From assembly GCA_033026295.1 (NCBI GenBank), contig CM065173.1:9341517-9405516 (forward strand): a stretch of 64,000 nt of DNA, written 5' to 3'. Within the stretch, counting starts at the first letter, position 1. Every line of letters starts with the position of its first letter. The notes beneath the pieces are model-generated. The model did not search any database. It had not been told where the DNA came from and saw only the letters and a list, made by a program, of their open reading frames with translations. Source of the stretch: Channa striata. Lineage: Eukaryota; Chordata; Actinopteri; Anabantiformes; Channidae. Shown here one piece after another: positions 48,801 to 62,490 of the stretch. A program made the translations under genes and the position numbers.

Positions 48801-51800
48801 CAAAATACTTTAATTATTTTTAAACTTTTAATTTGATGCCAATATTAGTTACTGGCATTGAATTTTACATAAGCATATAAAATTAATAAATTTTATAAAT
48901 TAATAAATTAATAAATTACAAAACATTGTAATTTATTTTTTTTTCCCCATTCATTTTATGTAGTGTCCAAATCTTTCTGTACATTATGTATACATTATTT
49001 AATGATCGTAAAAATAGCTGGAGATTAATTTTTTTGTTGTTTTAATAAGAATTTTTTTTTTACCATTTCCGTTTCAATTTCCTATCATCCCAAATGCCGA
49101 TGCTCTATTCACTTCTCCCAAACCAACAGTCTAACACCACAGAAATCTCATAACAAAAAGATATAAAAGAACCAAATCCTCATTAAATCAACTTAATGTA
49201 TGACATGTATAGTGTGCTTGATAAATAACCACAAATATGAGCTGATTATTAATAAATGTCAACTAAGCAACAGATTAACTGACTCTGACAAAGGAAAGAA
49301 AGGAGATGTAAATCTTAAATGTATCCACAGCCACAGTCATTTATTTCATTATTTATTTCTGTTTGTTTTAATTAATTTAACAGCTCTGGGCCATCAAAAT
49401 CTATGGTAAGAGAACACCTCTGCTTCTTATCACTCAACGCCACAGTGACTGCTTGCTAGATAGGAAGCTTTCGTCTGGTCCGGCCCTTTCACTCCAGCAC
49501 AAATGGCCAATCCATTTATTCATTTGGCTCTGGCTGAGTGCAGATAGCAGACCTCTGCATGCGTCTCTCACCTACTGAAGACCAACATCAAATAAAGGAG
49601 CTGCAACCTTTCAGAGACAAAAGGAAGCTGTGGGAGGCAAGAGCCTTTATGATGGAAGGTGAAGAACATCTCTGTTGACCTAAGCAGGAAGGACAACAGA
49701 GTTTCAACATTTGAATGAGCCCTAATATTCATGTGTCATTTACATGTGTTTCAATATCAATGTCTTTTGTCGCAAAGTAGATTCATTTAAAATGTAAAAA
49801 AAAAATCACGAGTGCCATTTATTGGTTCTCCAGAGACTGTGCTAGCAAAGTGCAGGTGATGACATTACATTTTTAAAATGCGCATGACTGACCGATTGAG
49901 TGTTACAAGCCCATAAAAGCAGACGTGTGATGGCCGTTTCTGTGATGTGCTGCCCTCATAAAGTCACCCAGCAGAGTTAATCAATGATGATGTCTCCTTC
50001 GCGGACACCATTAACATTTCCAGCCGTCTGCATTAGATCAAGCAAACCTGGATCCTGTCTGCGCAAATACAGGATACAAATGCATCTTTGTTCCTATCTG
50101 GCCAAGCGACAAACATGTTCCATTCAACTGAAAAAAAAATTAAAAATCTATCTGTATAATCAATTTGATTCGTTAATTCGTCAAATGCATACTTTGAGAG
50201 CTCCAGGTGTGTATTTAATTTACTTGTGTTGTAAAATGTAAGATATTCAAGTGAAATGGTACGAAACCAAGAAATATTCACATTTCCGCATCTGGAACGA
50301 TTGAATATTTTACATTTTTATTTAATTAAACATGCTCAACCATTAATCATCTAATTGGTTGCTTAATAATTGAACAGTTCACTAAAGGACTTATTCTTTT
50401 CGATCATATGGTCACGTAATTCCAGAACTACACAGTGATATGAATCAAACTCACTTTTAGTTATAAAAACGTAAGACTGTATAAGTTAATGTTTTTAATA
50501 TTAAAATATCCAAAAGAATACTACAACTGTACATCTTGAATATTTTCTCACGGTATAAATAGAAAACTAGAGACTGCCAACTGCTGTAGAGAAAGAGAAA
50601 CAGAGAAAGTGAGAGTGAGAGAGACGTACCAGAGTCGCTCACTGTGAGGCATATGTACTTCAGTCAGTGCTAAAAAAAAAAAAACTGTCAAGAGCTGAAT
50701 GTGTTTTCATACTAACATCTCACTACCTAACTACAAAATTTTGCAAAGTATAACCCTTGCCTCTGTCCGTGTAACAACTTGAGACACGGGCCTTGCTCTT
50801 CTTAACAGTTTTTTCAAAGATAATTCTCAACTCAAAGACCGTCACTGCAAGTAGAAAAGTGACAAGTTCACGGGTGTGCACGGGTAACACACTCAATGCT
50901 TTGAAAACAGTCTCGTCTAGTTATGTTTTTGAAAAGAGCGCAATTAAACTTCACTTTCACTCCATAGTATTGCACTAGTGCAGTTTCTAGTTTGTAGACC
51001 CTGCAGGAGCCAAGTTGCATTTCTCTACTAGTCGGCTCATTACACCATCCCTGTCTAAGATGCTTACAACCTTGATCCTTGGCAGCCAAAGCAGGAATGG
51101 AAGCCCTAATCACAGCACATTGAGCGCGGGAGGGGGGGTTGTTGTCGTATTTCAGAAAATAGCTGCAAAAAGCACAAATTAATCCCCAGTGACTTAAGAA
51201 CGAGGACATCCTAGTTTTATAACAATTGCTCAGCAGTCACTACGGGCTGGGCTTTTTTCTCTCAATGCCCTCAACCTCAGTATCTCAACTCTCAAACAAT
51301 GAAGACACATTGTGCAAATGCATCAACCATTCATTCAATAAAATGTGCTTTCTTTTCTTGAACTGCCAAATGTGTGGACACTGCCACAAACAATGTGGTT
51401 TCCACATTTGACTCATTCATTCAACATTTTTGTGCAGTCCCACTTATCCATGATTCAAGCCTTTGAAGTTTTGACCTTTACCAGGTTTGCCTTTCTGTGC
51501 CAGTAACCCCCCATTCTGAGATGCAGGAGCATGCATGGATCCCATTACTGTGACAGCGGAGGGCCCGTCTTGTGTGTCATGCCAGGTTAACGCTTGCATT
51601 CCTCAGATGACACTGGCTAAATAATGTCTCACTGTCCATCCATATGCAGCCACACAGGGCCTGAAGATGCCACCTGAGTTGTGCCTCCCACCCCCTGCTG
51701 CTTGCTAACCTCTGGGATGAGCTATATAGCATGTGGGTTACATTCCTACAAGGACCAGTCTTAGGCGACATCTACATGAGTAAATCGGTAGCCACCCTAT

Positions 51801-54800
51801 TTCTCTATTCTTTCTCCGTTTTGTCTGCATTTCCAGACTGAAAAAGCACAAGAAAAAGACAAACTGGCCTTTGGAATGAAATTAGAAAAGCTGAAAGTAG
51901 ATAATAATTAATCAAATAAACATCTGAAAATAAACAAAGTAGTAACTAAATAATTTACATGGCTAATGAATGGGGAACTAATCAGTTTCTGTTTACGTCA
52001 GAGAGATAATTTGGCAGCTGTTTGATGTTTTGGGTCTAAATGCACAGACTGCATGTTCAGTATTATTTTAGGGTTGTTTTTGGCTGTTCAATGATTAAAA
52101 TAATTTTTTGCTGCTAAAATCTCCACTTCTTGGGGTTGATTTAATAAATAGGTAATTGCAATTTAATTAAAAAACAAACAAACAAACAAAATATTCCCTC
52201 TGTGCATTATGTAAGCTCTCGACACTAGAGTTAAGTGACTTTGTAAGAAATGAAATGTCAGGCTCATCAGTGTCTGGCTGCATAATAAGAAGCATATGTC
52301 AGCATTAGAGGCTGAATAACAATTTACAGCAAATGCTGGCGCATAATAGAGAAGACAAAGCTGCTGGACGGGCAAATAAACAGCCTATAGTAGCGTAACG
52401 AGGTAAACAGACAGCTGGGAGTCAGACAGCCAGTGCTGAAGGTTGGAAGGTCATGTTGCTTGTTTGCAGTATCTGCTAATGGCAATATATTGCATTATAT
52501 CGTCTGCTCAGCACAAACGCCGCAGCATGTCTGTGTCAGTGTGCCAAGTGGGACTGAGGAGGGCCGACCCCCAGAAGCAGACAAAACAGCAGAGATGGCA
52601 GTTTACTCTAAAATGTGCACAACATTCATCATATACCTGAGGGGTAGCAGAATGATGCTCCGGTGAATTCCACTGTGTGTACGTCTGACTACGTTGGAGT
52701 TAATATGTGTTCATGCATGTTTGTACTCCCTTGCCTTTGTTTGTACGTACCCTGCGTTAACAGGGCAGCCAGCAGCTGTCCTTGAATCTCTATTGACAGA
52801 GAAGTGTGGGATCTGCTGGGTATTTTTATCCATCAGCCCGTGTGAGAGAGCAGGTGGAGGCTTTGTCGGCTACAACAAGGTCACACAGTGGTGAGTGACA
52901 CTATGCTGCTATCTGTAGCTGGCCAAACGTTGAGGTCTGAGTGCCCATTTCACAAAGCCACAGCATGCGATGATAGCAAAAGGCGCCAGTGGCAGAATCA
53001 AAGAGCTTCCACTTCAAAACGTTACATTCAATGCTTGATTAAAAAAAAAAACCTAAACATAAAACCAATTCTTCAACAGGTCTCAAAAAAACTACAGATC
53101 CATACAACACAATCATTAAATGTGGAGCAAAGCATTTAACTGAAATTGTGGACAAAACACGAATAACAACATTAATCAGTGTTAAGAGGTTCGCCATGTT
53201 TTACCACTATAAGACTACATTAAACCCCTGTGCTGCCTGAATGAAGTTGGCACGTAGCACACAAAGCTAATTAGCAGTCCTATTAACATTAAGAACTTGG
53301 TGTTTCAACGGGTTAAGCTAGCAAAGGACATGCCCCTCTCCCACTTCCGATCTGCCTCAGACGCTGAATTAAATGCTTGACAAACAACTACACTTCCTCT
53401 GCCACCTGTTGAGATGTGTTTAATAAGAAAATACTACAGTGTCTACAAGAAGGCATCTAATGCAGCAGCCACTGGCCCATTTCACAGAAGCCCGATGGAA
53501 TGTCTTGAATAGTATTAAACGTGTGAATGATGGTGGGTGGCTGAAGTGGCTGCTGGAGCAGAACCTTTGCAGTCGCAGACAAGCTTTAAAAACACTTGGG
53601 AGCTGCAGTTTATTTCCCACCGTGGCCGGGCAGCTGGTGGACAGGGTGACTGGCTGGAACAGGAATCAGGGAGGCATGTGAATGAGCTTAACAGCACCTA
53701 CTTGAGCTGCCTTCCAGAATAAAAGCCTTGAGAAATAAAATGCACTCAGTCTCTTGAGGCATGCAAATTAGATGAACTGAACTGCACAACCAACAACAGG
53801 TAAGGCCTTATTCCAAGAGGTGTGCAGCAATGCAGGGCCATATTCCTTCAGAATATCAAAAATATGTGCATGCTTCACGGAAAGCCCACACATCAGCATG
53901 TCAGAAGGAATGCTAACAGCTAATTGACCTGTGCAACCCTTCTCCTTTGATCATGCCAATAAAAACTCCACCACTAGACAGAGATGACACAGTTATTCTT
54001 GCTTTGTTTGCTTTTAGCAAACCAAACACAAAGTAGTAATTTTTTTGCTTTGAGGTATCGTATTGGATACTAACGCAGAATTTGCAGCAGAAGCCACTGA
54101 CTGTACAGCTGTCTTTAATGATAAAAACAAGTATATGTAAGAATTAAAAAGATAAGAATTAACGAACTGAATAAGAATGAAGTTCACTGAATGGTATTGC
54201 TTTAATATTATCCACAAAGCAACACCAAAGAAAACTAATTGGCTCTGAACGTTATGTGGTTTCAGTTGCACTTATAATAAGCTAATACTAAACATTTCTG
54301 TGCTGCTGCTGTACAAAACAATGCAGGTTTTTGCCACTTCTTGAGAACAGCCAATCACACAAAGAGTTTACAGTGAATGCACAATTGTAGGATCCACCTT
54401 GAGGAAATCCTGAGGTGAAAAGTTTAGCTGGAGGAGTTTCTTTTCTTCACATTTCATGTCTATATTACCAAACAAGAAAGAATTGTGTGGTTTGTGCTAA
54501 TCGCTACACTGGTAAGATTTCCTCTCACCTACCTGCTGGTTATTGATTTAATCAAAGTGACATGTTTTATCCATGTCGACTCAACATAAGTTACAAATTT
54601 TCACCAAATATAAGGATTAAATGTAAATGATTCACACTTATTATTATTAGAAACAACATCCATTCTGTGGCCTCTTGACATGGTCTGTGACCACAGTATT
54701 ACACCATGACAGCTGCTACTCTGACCACAGTCCTGTTCAGAGTCAACCACTGTACAAAAGGATAAACACAGCATCTCCACACATTCTACACCCAACTCTT

Positions 54801-57339
54801 GGTCCTCATCATTGAAAAATAAAAAAGCTCCTTTGTTGGCATCTCAGTTTCAGTCAAATTGTGCAGTTTCAAAAGACCAAATGCAGAGGAACACAAAGAC
54901 TTTTGGATTAATATTATTATTATTATTGTTGAGTAATTAATAAAGTAATTTCTAAAGTAAAATTAAAATTTTTAAGGTTGAGGTTCTTAAACTTAAGGAT
55001 TTGTATGTCATTATATGTTTTTTCAATATTTGGCTCATCCTGTAAGCTCTGTGTACCGACAACAAGTCACGTTGTCTGCGCGTTGGTCATTCTACCAACT
55101 GGGCCAATGTCTTATCCTTGTTACGAAATTATATTGAATAGAATGATTTGCACAATAGAATGTTTTTGATTATATTGGTTGACAAAGAACAATAAACTTA
55201 CAATCTCTTTGGATGTCATCGTAGGCATATTTCACAGCTTTATTGGCCATTCAAAAATGTTATATATTTTTGTTTCTAATAGAGACTAATAACTATTCCT
55301 TGGGTTAAAAACCTCACACTGATTGTGGTCATAAACAAGCAGCTCTAAGCACAACAATGGCTCAAAGTGGATTTATCAGTGGACACAATACTGGAGACAA
55401 AGGGATCCCTCAGCTCTGTCACTGAACCTCATCGTAGCAGGTCCATAATCAGGAACAAAGCCAGCTGTCTGGCCAAATGAAACCTGCTCCATCTCGCTCA
55501 AACAAAGGCCTCAAAGAGGAGCAGCTCAATCACTGCAAAGTTACGCAACATCATATAAAGATCAATTCATGAGAGCTCAAAGCAAAAATAAGCTGAGATG
55601 GGCTAGTGTGGAAAAAAAATGGGACGGTGCTGTGCTTTAATCTTCCCAGGGCAAATGGCTAGCTTGGTGGCCTAAATGATCCCACAGCACTCGGTTCCAT
55701 AGCTCCTCCCTTTCTTCTCTCCAATTAACTTGACGCGAATAGAAGCCAAAGGCTGGAGAAGAGTGCTAATGAAATCCCCCACTGTTCCACAATAGGAGAA
55801 AAATAACACTGGTTCACAACTTTGCCTGGGTTCAATATTTTGCTGTGACTGCATCCGTCTGGTCCATTTTCTGTACAGACATTAATCCCAAACTACCCTT
55901 CTAGTGCATGTGAAATATTTATAGAATTCAATTATCTATCTTTTAAATCTCTACTGCTTTCTCCAATGGCATTCTGCATAAAGTAATTCCAGCATTACAA
56001 TGCTACTCTGGCTGTTGGTTGCTAGGGAACAACCAGAGAAGCTCTCTCTCTATGAGAGTGGCTTTCACTCAAGCCAGATTTCTCTTTTTGGGCCCCCAGG
56101 GCTGCAAATGCTACTTGTTCACTGGAGGGACATTTTACTAACATAAAATCTCAAGTACTTCAGTTGCAAATTATGACCTGTTGATGCTCCTAATGATATG
56201 TTTTAGTACGTAATACTACAACACAACAATACTTGAAAAAACATTTAAGAAAAAAGTATTATTTTATGCAACCCATTGGGAGTTTTTCCCCTTTTGGTGG
56301 ACGGTAACATTCATTTAGTTTTTTGCTATTTATCCAAATACAAACTTGCAAATGTTTTTCAAAAAAAAAGTAGCTTGTACAACTGAATTTCTTATTGTGA
56401 CCAGTTCTTTACAAAATACAGTCTATTACACATTCAGTACCTGCAATAAACACTCTCTCATACTACAGAACAGAGACACTACCAGATTTAGAATACAAGA
56501 GAAACAGACTTAAAAGAAATACACTTACTGCTTTCAACCTGGTAATCACACGTGTTCAATTCTCCCAAACTTGTTTTTAAAGCAACCTTGGCAAAGCCAG
56601 TGGTCTCATGTTTGGAGTGTTCCCAGGCTGCAGGACTATCAGCATATAAACAGCATGTTCCCTCTGAGCAGGGAGCAATGGCATTGTCATCTACGCTCCT
56701 TCACGCTTTTCCATCACAATGGAGCAGGGTCTGCCTGGGTTAGGTGTGACTATTCACGGTTTTATCTCAAATGCTGATTGTCACACTGTAAAGACACAAT
56801 GAGCACTGTTTCTAAAATCTGGTGGGAAAAAAAACACTTCAGGGTTGTTGAGGTATCTGGTTAGTTGCCAGGTAAGGTTAGCTAGTACTGAAAAAAAAAA
56901 AAAAAAAAAAAGAATTTACAGCATGATTCTTTGTGAAAATGTTACACACGCTTACACCATACATTATGCTTGACCCTTGAGCACCTCTGCAGCATCAAGA
57001 GTTGTACCCAGTACCCAGCGACTGACCATACATTTCTACTGCGTATTATTGCAGTTTCGCTCTAAACATTTCCTGTTTACAAAGTTGTCTTAGAATACCA
57101 CCCAAAGCCTTTCACTTCACTTAGACTAAAATAGGCTCAAGCTCAAGAGGGAAGGGGATTTCAGGCTATATCCTGAGGATGTTTTACAAAAGAAACACGG
57201 TGAACCCCTGTGATCTTTCAGGACTTCAATGACAAGTTAAAATTTCCTCTCTCCTCTGCACCACCTCAAAATCCCACAACAAAATACAGCCGACCCTACC
57301 TTTTTCTCTTTTTTTCAAATTGTTTTACATGTATTTTGG

Positions 57340-57612
57340 TGTGATTGTGATTCAGTAGGTAGAGCAGTTGACAACAAATCACATGGTTGCATGTTCGATT
57401 CCCAGCTCGTCCTTTCACATGCCGAAGTGTCCTTGAGTAATACACTGAACCTAAACTTACTTGCTCCCGTTGAGTGCAGGCAAGCTGCAAAGCAGCTCCA
57501 CCATCAGTCTGAGACTGTGTGTGTGAGATTGAAAGTGTAAATGAGAAGCAGCATGAAGCGCTTTGGGTACCAGTAAGCAGAAAAACAATATATAAGTGCC
57601 ATACCATTTAAA
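57340..57612 (+). mobile_element. tRNA-derived SINE with LINE-type tail
   Basis: The head has an A box (GATTCAGTAGGTAGAGC, about 57349-57365) and a B box (GGTTGCATGTTCGATTCCC, 57385-57403) in tRNA-like spacing. A unique body follows, then a tail with 'GAAGCGCTTTGGGTACCAGT' and 'AATATATAAGTGCCATACCA', typical of fish SINEs that share an L2-like 3' tail. The head is not a functional tRNA: it cannot form a full cloverleaf and continues straight into the body. It lies in non-coding DNA. Confidence 0.8.
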
Positions 57613-60187
57613 TATTGTAGAACAAGGGTGGAAAATGATCTTAAACTTGCAACTACTCAATTATATGCTAATATAACTCTTATTGCTTTCAACCATTTCA
57701 TATATTGTGCTTTAAAATTAAGCTCAGTGTACTGGGCATGTGCAGTCTGTTTGGCATGTGAGGAACTGCTTTTAGCACAATTAAGCTAAAGCAGCTATTT
57801 CCAGGGCAGTGTCAATATAACTGGTGTGATTGGAACTATTTTTGACAAGCAGAAGCTGGTTGTAACAGAGAGTCATTGTGCTGGTCCCCCACCGCATTTG
57901 CTGGTAGACTCAAAGCACCCCAGCCTATAGGAAAGCATGCATGAATGGCCTGCATCTTTCCCTCCAATTATAATCAAATACCGTCTTTATTTAGCCTAAT
58001 AATAACATAACAGGCTCTGCCAGACATACCTTTACAGAGAGGCAGTACAACAGTATCAGATGAGAAGACTGCTGTAGTGTGAGTCACAGACAGTTAGAAA
58101 AGCCACAAGTACTTATCAGTGCAGAGATAAACATACTGTACCACACAAAAGAATGAACATGGTTACACTGTAGTAACAAAGTCACCTTATCAGATAATAT
58201 TTATTAATGCAATACATCACACTCTCCAGCAACCACTGACAATTAATTGCACAACATTAATATGTTCTGAAATGATTCAGTGACAAATTAGCTTTCAAAG
58301 CAAATACAAACAAGGAATATTAAACCCTACTCAAGTGTTTTTTCAGGTCACCATAACACCACGTGATCATTGTTTGACAAGGTTACAGTGGATCTTAACT
58401 AAGAAATAAAAAAATATATATATTCTTAACATGGAGACACAGGCCACAAATGAGTGGGAAATCTACGTTTAACTAAAGTTGGTTTGCTTAACGAAAAAAA
58501 GACAAAACTTATTTTAAATCTCTGAATCTCACATCCATTTAGATTTTTTTTGATTTTAACTAAAATACCCACCAATGATCATACATAATGTTGTTATTGA
58601 AAGAGGACTACATTACATACGTAACTTTTTTTTCAGATGACATTTCTTTTCACAGAAACAACCTTTACTACCGTCGCTTTTTAATACCTGTGTCATCAAG
58701 GAGACTTTTCACCTCACACAGCACTGATTGATGACCTTTGCTAACAATTCCCATGTCACAGAACAGCATAACAGTTCTTTGAGTTTGATTGACAGTTCAT
58801 GCCTATTGTCTTTGGTTGTGCAGTTTGGACTAACACCCCTTTTCACAACAATCTTTTCTTCCAGAGAGTAAAGCTCAGCTTTTTCCTGTGAAAGCTGGCT
58901 TACAAACAGAACAGAGGAACTAAACACATTGCTCAATCATATAAGAGCAATTGCTGCTTTAAGGAGATTGTACCAGTATAAGCCTTACAGAAGAATGGCT
59001 ACTTTGGCATTATGCAAGACTGTTTTGATACTTTATCTTTGCTAAATCAAGCCTTTATAACACATAAGAAGATCTGCATACTAATCATTACAAGAATGAT
59101 TAATGAAAAGGGCAATTAGCCTGGTCAAAGTCTGAGACCAAGATTACGCTAATGCTTTTTAATGTGCAGCTATAACGAACATCGCAAAAACCTACTGGAA
59201 GGCTACAAGAAAAGCATATCAGAATGAAATCAATGTCAAATGCAATGGAATGTCCCAGCAACATACATCTTTTTCCAAACTTGTACCAAAGGGAAGATGC
59301 TTAAAAGTCTGTGCACACACAAGCTAGCTAGTCTCAACTGGCACCGAAGCGGTCTGGATTCAGAGCCATTAGAAAGAGAATGTAATCTGTGGTTCAGCTG
59401 CAAGCTAAGATAATTATGCCCCTTCTCCCCAAAAGCAGGAAGCAGGGAGAAACTGTCAAACATTACGTTTAGAATCAGATTATGTGGACGCCTTTGTAAT
59501 GAATGGACATTTTCCCTGGTGGGCAACAGAGGGACAGAGGGCTGCTGAGTTAAAAACGTGACCAACAACACATTGCACAAACCCTCAGGGACCAATTATA
59601 AAGATAAGGTTTCAGCGTGACAAATATCCTACAACAATCCAGTCCACTGCACACAGAAAGTGGAACAACAGTATTTCTAATCACTAATGTTTAAATTGGG
59701 AAAACAATGTTGGGAGGTGTCCTTTCTTTGTTTTCTTTTTAGGCTGTCCACTTGTGTTCCCACTGGAAAATCTCAAGGTCTGCTGCTGCAGCAGTTTTCA
59801 CTTCTGATTATAGCATCGATAAGCACAGACAGCTGCTTTTTGCTCATGCTTACACTGTAATGAATCACCTCTTCTAGCTTACATGCCACCTAATCACCTG
59901 TCTATCACTATCACAGGTGTTAATACAGCACAGTTTGCACAAGGCATGACAAACCACATAAGCATCACAGGCATGTCCAGCAAAGAGTGTAATGACTCAA
60001 CAGTAAAGACCAAACACTGACGAGAAGCTCTTCACAAAATGAGTTATTTGGTAGAGGAAGTCTTAGGTGATAGACTGTACTGTATTTAAGTCAGTCAACC
60101 CAGAGTCACCCGAATAAATCTTAATTCCGTAGAGTACCTATTCTCAGCATAAATTCACTTTTAACAATGAATATTCTACAGCAGATA

Positions 60188-60655
60188 TATTCAAATACAT
60201 TACATTTATGATTTCCCTTTTATAAATTAAGAGAGTAGTTTTCAATTTGAAAGCATACTTTAGGGATTTTATGTTCAGAATTTTTGCCTTTGCATTGAAA
60301 ATTTTAATGTTTAATGATTTAAATTTACTCTGCTCACACTCCAAACTGTCTGTTTGCTCACACATTTCCTGTGCACACTTTCAAACCCCTCCTCCTTGCA
60401 TTCAGCTACTGCTGCCCGCTTACGAAACCTTCTGCGCTTGGATCTCGCACTCGCTTTTGGAACTAACCCGAGACAACCCTGTCAAAATTCTTGACGAGAA
60501 CGCGCATATGCTACTAGCATTAAAATTAATCTACAACAAGCGAACATAACAGAAGCTTAAGGCTGCTTACATTCTCAGAGTTGTACAACAACAATGAGAA
60601 CAAATAGAAATCACCGTGCAGCAGCCTGTCTCCAAGTATTTATCTCACGTTAATA
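60188..60655 (+). repeat. inverted duplication, left arm (plus-strand copy)
   Basis: Aligns by eye, with gaps, to the reverse complement of 62307-62775. Shared blocks include TCAATTTGA.AGCATACTTTA, TTTACTCTGCTCACACTCCA, GACAACCCT.TCAAAATTC, GAGAACGCGCAT, AAGGCTGCT.T.ACATTC, GAGAACAAA, TCAC.GTGCAGCAGC and CCAAGTATTTATCTCA. This copy has lost the segment holding the CCAAT and YY1-like sites of the other arm, and its splice-donor position reads CACGTTAAT, a poor donor. It is therefore probably a decayed duplicate of the promoter plus first exon of the small gene at 61.7-62.5 kb. Confidence 0.7.
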
Positions 60656-60987
60656 AAGTTATTCTTGCCTTGGACTAAAGCTACAAATGCATATTAAAAA
60701 CCGACCACACAGTCTGGTTAATTGTTAGAAATCATTTTTAAAAGGTACAGAAACAGGCAAACACTGACACTAATAAAGGCCTGTCACCTAAGAAGCACTG
60801 CTAAACATAACACAACCAGAACTCCTGTGTGTTCGGTTCAGTTTTGGTTTGCTTATAATAACTGCAAAGTTTAAATGACATCTTATGTGCCATGTCTGCA
60901 TATTGCTTTATTTTTGCCTAGTATGCGTTTGTTTAAATGAACTGTTATGGTTTTGTATATATGTCTTGGTTATGTTTGTACTTGTAG

Positions 60988-61073
60988 GTGAAGACCTGAC
61001 AAACCCTCCCACATTTGTGTCACCGCTGCACTTCTTTAAGTCACAACCTGGAGAGGATGACAAGTTCCAGTAA
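60988..61073 (+). CDS. possible terminal exon of a plus-strand gene (unrecognised)
   Basis: A TTGTACTTGTAG acceptor-like sequence precedes an open frame that reads EDLTNPPTFVSPLHFFKSQ then PGEDDKFQ and stops at TAA (61071-61073). Composition is protein-like (charged, Pro-containing) in otherwise AT-rich DNA. No matching upstream exon with a good donor was found, and no family is recognised. The clear polyadenylation signals nearby belong to the opposite strand. It could be chance. Confidence 0.2.
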
Positions 61074-61674
61074 AATCCTAGATTCTTAGTCTTTTTATGT
61101 GAACATCCCCGTATGAGCTAAGACCCACAGAGACTCCTGAAACTGAGCTTCTAAAATTACCAAACAGATTATAAAATATTTATGACAAAAATCAAAGTTA
61201 ATTGTTTACACTTTAAGCATATGTTTGTTTTATTTTATATCCATCCTGGTTATGTAAAGAACAAAAATGGTGTCAAAAAAATTCAAATACTTAGTTACAT
61301 TGTGTGTTAGTTACACTAAGGTATGCTATCAAATACATTATTTTCATGATGAATATAGTTGTTTTTACTCTATTCTAAGTTTTTTTTAAGCTACTAGCAT
61401 TAATTTTAACTGGGTTGAAAAAATAATACATACACCTGTTAGTCTGATGCAGTAGATTTTTAAAAAATATATACGCTAAATCCTCCAGAATGGCAATGTA
61501 ATATAAAAAAAATAATGTACATTTTGGTAAGGGGTTTAAAGCTTACAGCTTTCATGCAGCAGTGGAACAGAGTATTTCCAAACCCGGTCTGTGGGCAGTA
61601 TTGGAATCAGCAGTTCTACTATATATTTGTTACCTAATAATATAAATGTAGGGCTTTAAAAAAACAACAATGAG

Positions 61675-61883
61675 AATTAAACGATATTGTGTTTTATTGT
61701 AAAAGATGGTTAACCTGGCATGTTTGCCATGGGATCAGAGTGAAACTACAGACTACTAGGACTCTGTAGAGATAGAAAGTTTTTCTGTAGTCTGGCTGCA
61801 GACGGTGAAAGCCTCCCTAGAAGAGCAGCTACTCCCAAAAGGCTGAAGATGTCCTCTGTCAAGTCCCACCAGTTGCGAGACAC
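61675..61883 (-). CDS. terminal exon of a small unrecognised gene (coding part 61746-61883)
   Basis: The acceptor is TGTAATTTCAG (ends 61884). One frame is open for 45 codons from the first exon base: VSRNWWDLTEDIFSLLG, then VAALLGRLSPSAARLQK, ending at TAG (61748-61746). A canonical AATAAA lies at 61698-61693, about 50 nt after the stop, so this looks like a compact terminal exon. The peptide is helix-prone with a hydrophobic centre; I do not recognise it. Spliced to 62310 in phase 0, the frame would be preceded by VQQLLSKYLSQ, but that frame has a TAA four codons before VQQ and no ATG. The alternative ATG frame of exon 1 ends soon after the junction. The product and coding status are therefore open. 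Confidence 0.4.
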
Positions 61884-62309
61884 CTGAAATTACACAATTA
61901 TTGGAATCTATATAAAAACAACTAACAACCTCTGTATTGTTATATTGCCATTTATGTTGTGTTTATACATTAGACTACACCTATGGGTGTCGGTAAGGTG
62001 AATGTACTAATGCAATTATTGTATTTTTTAAGAAGTACACTCAGCTGGTAGATTGTTACAGTAGTTGGCAGACAAATGTAGTTAATAAAGTCTAATCAGT
62101 CCTGCAGCAAATATTTCCCTTTAAAGTTGATCATGTTTAGATTTTTATTTCATGCTGTTCAGCAGTTTTAACTGTTTGTTCACTAGTTTCTTTAACAGTA
62201 TCTTTTGTTGAAGTTTTAGGTTGGTGTGAATTTTACTCTCCCAGCTGTGTTGTGTTTTGGTTTGGCGTGCTAACAAAAACAAAAGGAATAAAAAAATAAT
62301 ATTACCAAC

Positions 62310-62490
62310 CTGAGATAAATACTTGGAAAGAAGCTGCTGCACAGTGATTTACGTTTGTTCTCCTTCATAGCAGGTGTAAACATCCGGGAATGTAAAGCAG
62401 CAGCCTTAAACTTCTCGTCTGTGTTGACTCGTTGTAGTGACAAAGGATAATGCTAACGCTAAAGCTAAGAGCACATGCGCGTTCTCACCG
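62310..62490 (-). ncRNA. first exon of the small minus-strand transcription unit
   Basis: Lies directly after a CCAAT/YY1/NRF1-like promoter and ends at a donor-like CTCAG|GTTGGT (exon end 62310). An ATG in good context (CCCGGATGT, at 62389-62387) opens a frame MFTPAMKENKRKSL that reaches the donor, but joined to 61883 it terminates within nine codons. Another frame, uninterrupted only after a TAA, fits the 45-codon frame of the terminal exon. The duplicate at 60.6 kb does not have that stop. It may be a short coding gene, a decayed one or a non-coding RNA; listed as ncRNA for lack of a proven frame. Confidence 0.35.

Larger units (their letters stand above)
44855..60187. other. long non-coding stretch (rapgef2 first intron or upstream DNA)
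   Basis: Scanned for the missing first coding exon of rapgef2; nothing with a MASYVDNSF-like start or an AERTPQ-like end plus donor was found. Recognisable contents are a Tc1-like remnant (48365-48800), AATAAATT repeats at about 48886-48918, a T/A-rich segment, a 21-A run at 56891-56911 and a tRNA-derived SINE (57340-57612). Other ORFs of 60-119 codons (for example 45248-45589, 47683-47976 and 59236-59595, minus) lack splice context and family resemblance. Confidence 0.6.

Noticed and set aside
52631..52675. Candidate missing first rapgef2 exon on the minus strand (frame ending SATPQ before GTATAT)
   Set aside because: Only the last few residues resemble AERTPQ; upstream there is no MASYVDNSF-like start and the donor is weak.
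55055..55115. tRNA-like segment on the minus strand (TGGCCCAGTTGGTAGAATG)
   Set aside because: It matches an A box but no B box follows at the right distance and no cloverleaf can be drawn. At best it is a fragment of a SINE head.
57347..57420. Possible tRNA gene
   Set aside because: A and B boxes are present, but the acceptor stem does not pair and the sequence runs into a SINE body with an L2-like tail.
59236..59595. 119-codon minus ORF
   Set aside because: Long for chance, but there is no promoter, splice context or recognisable motif.
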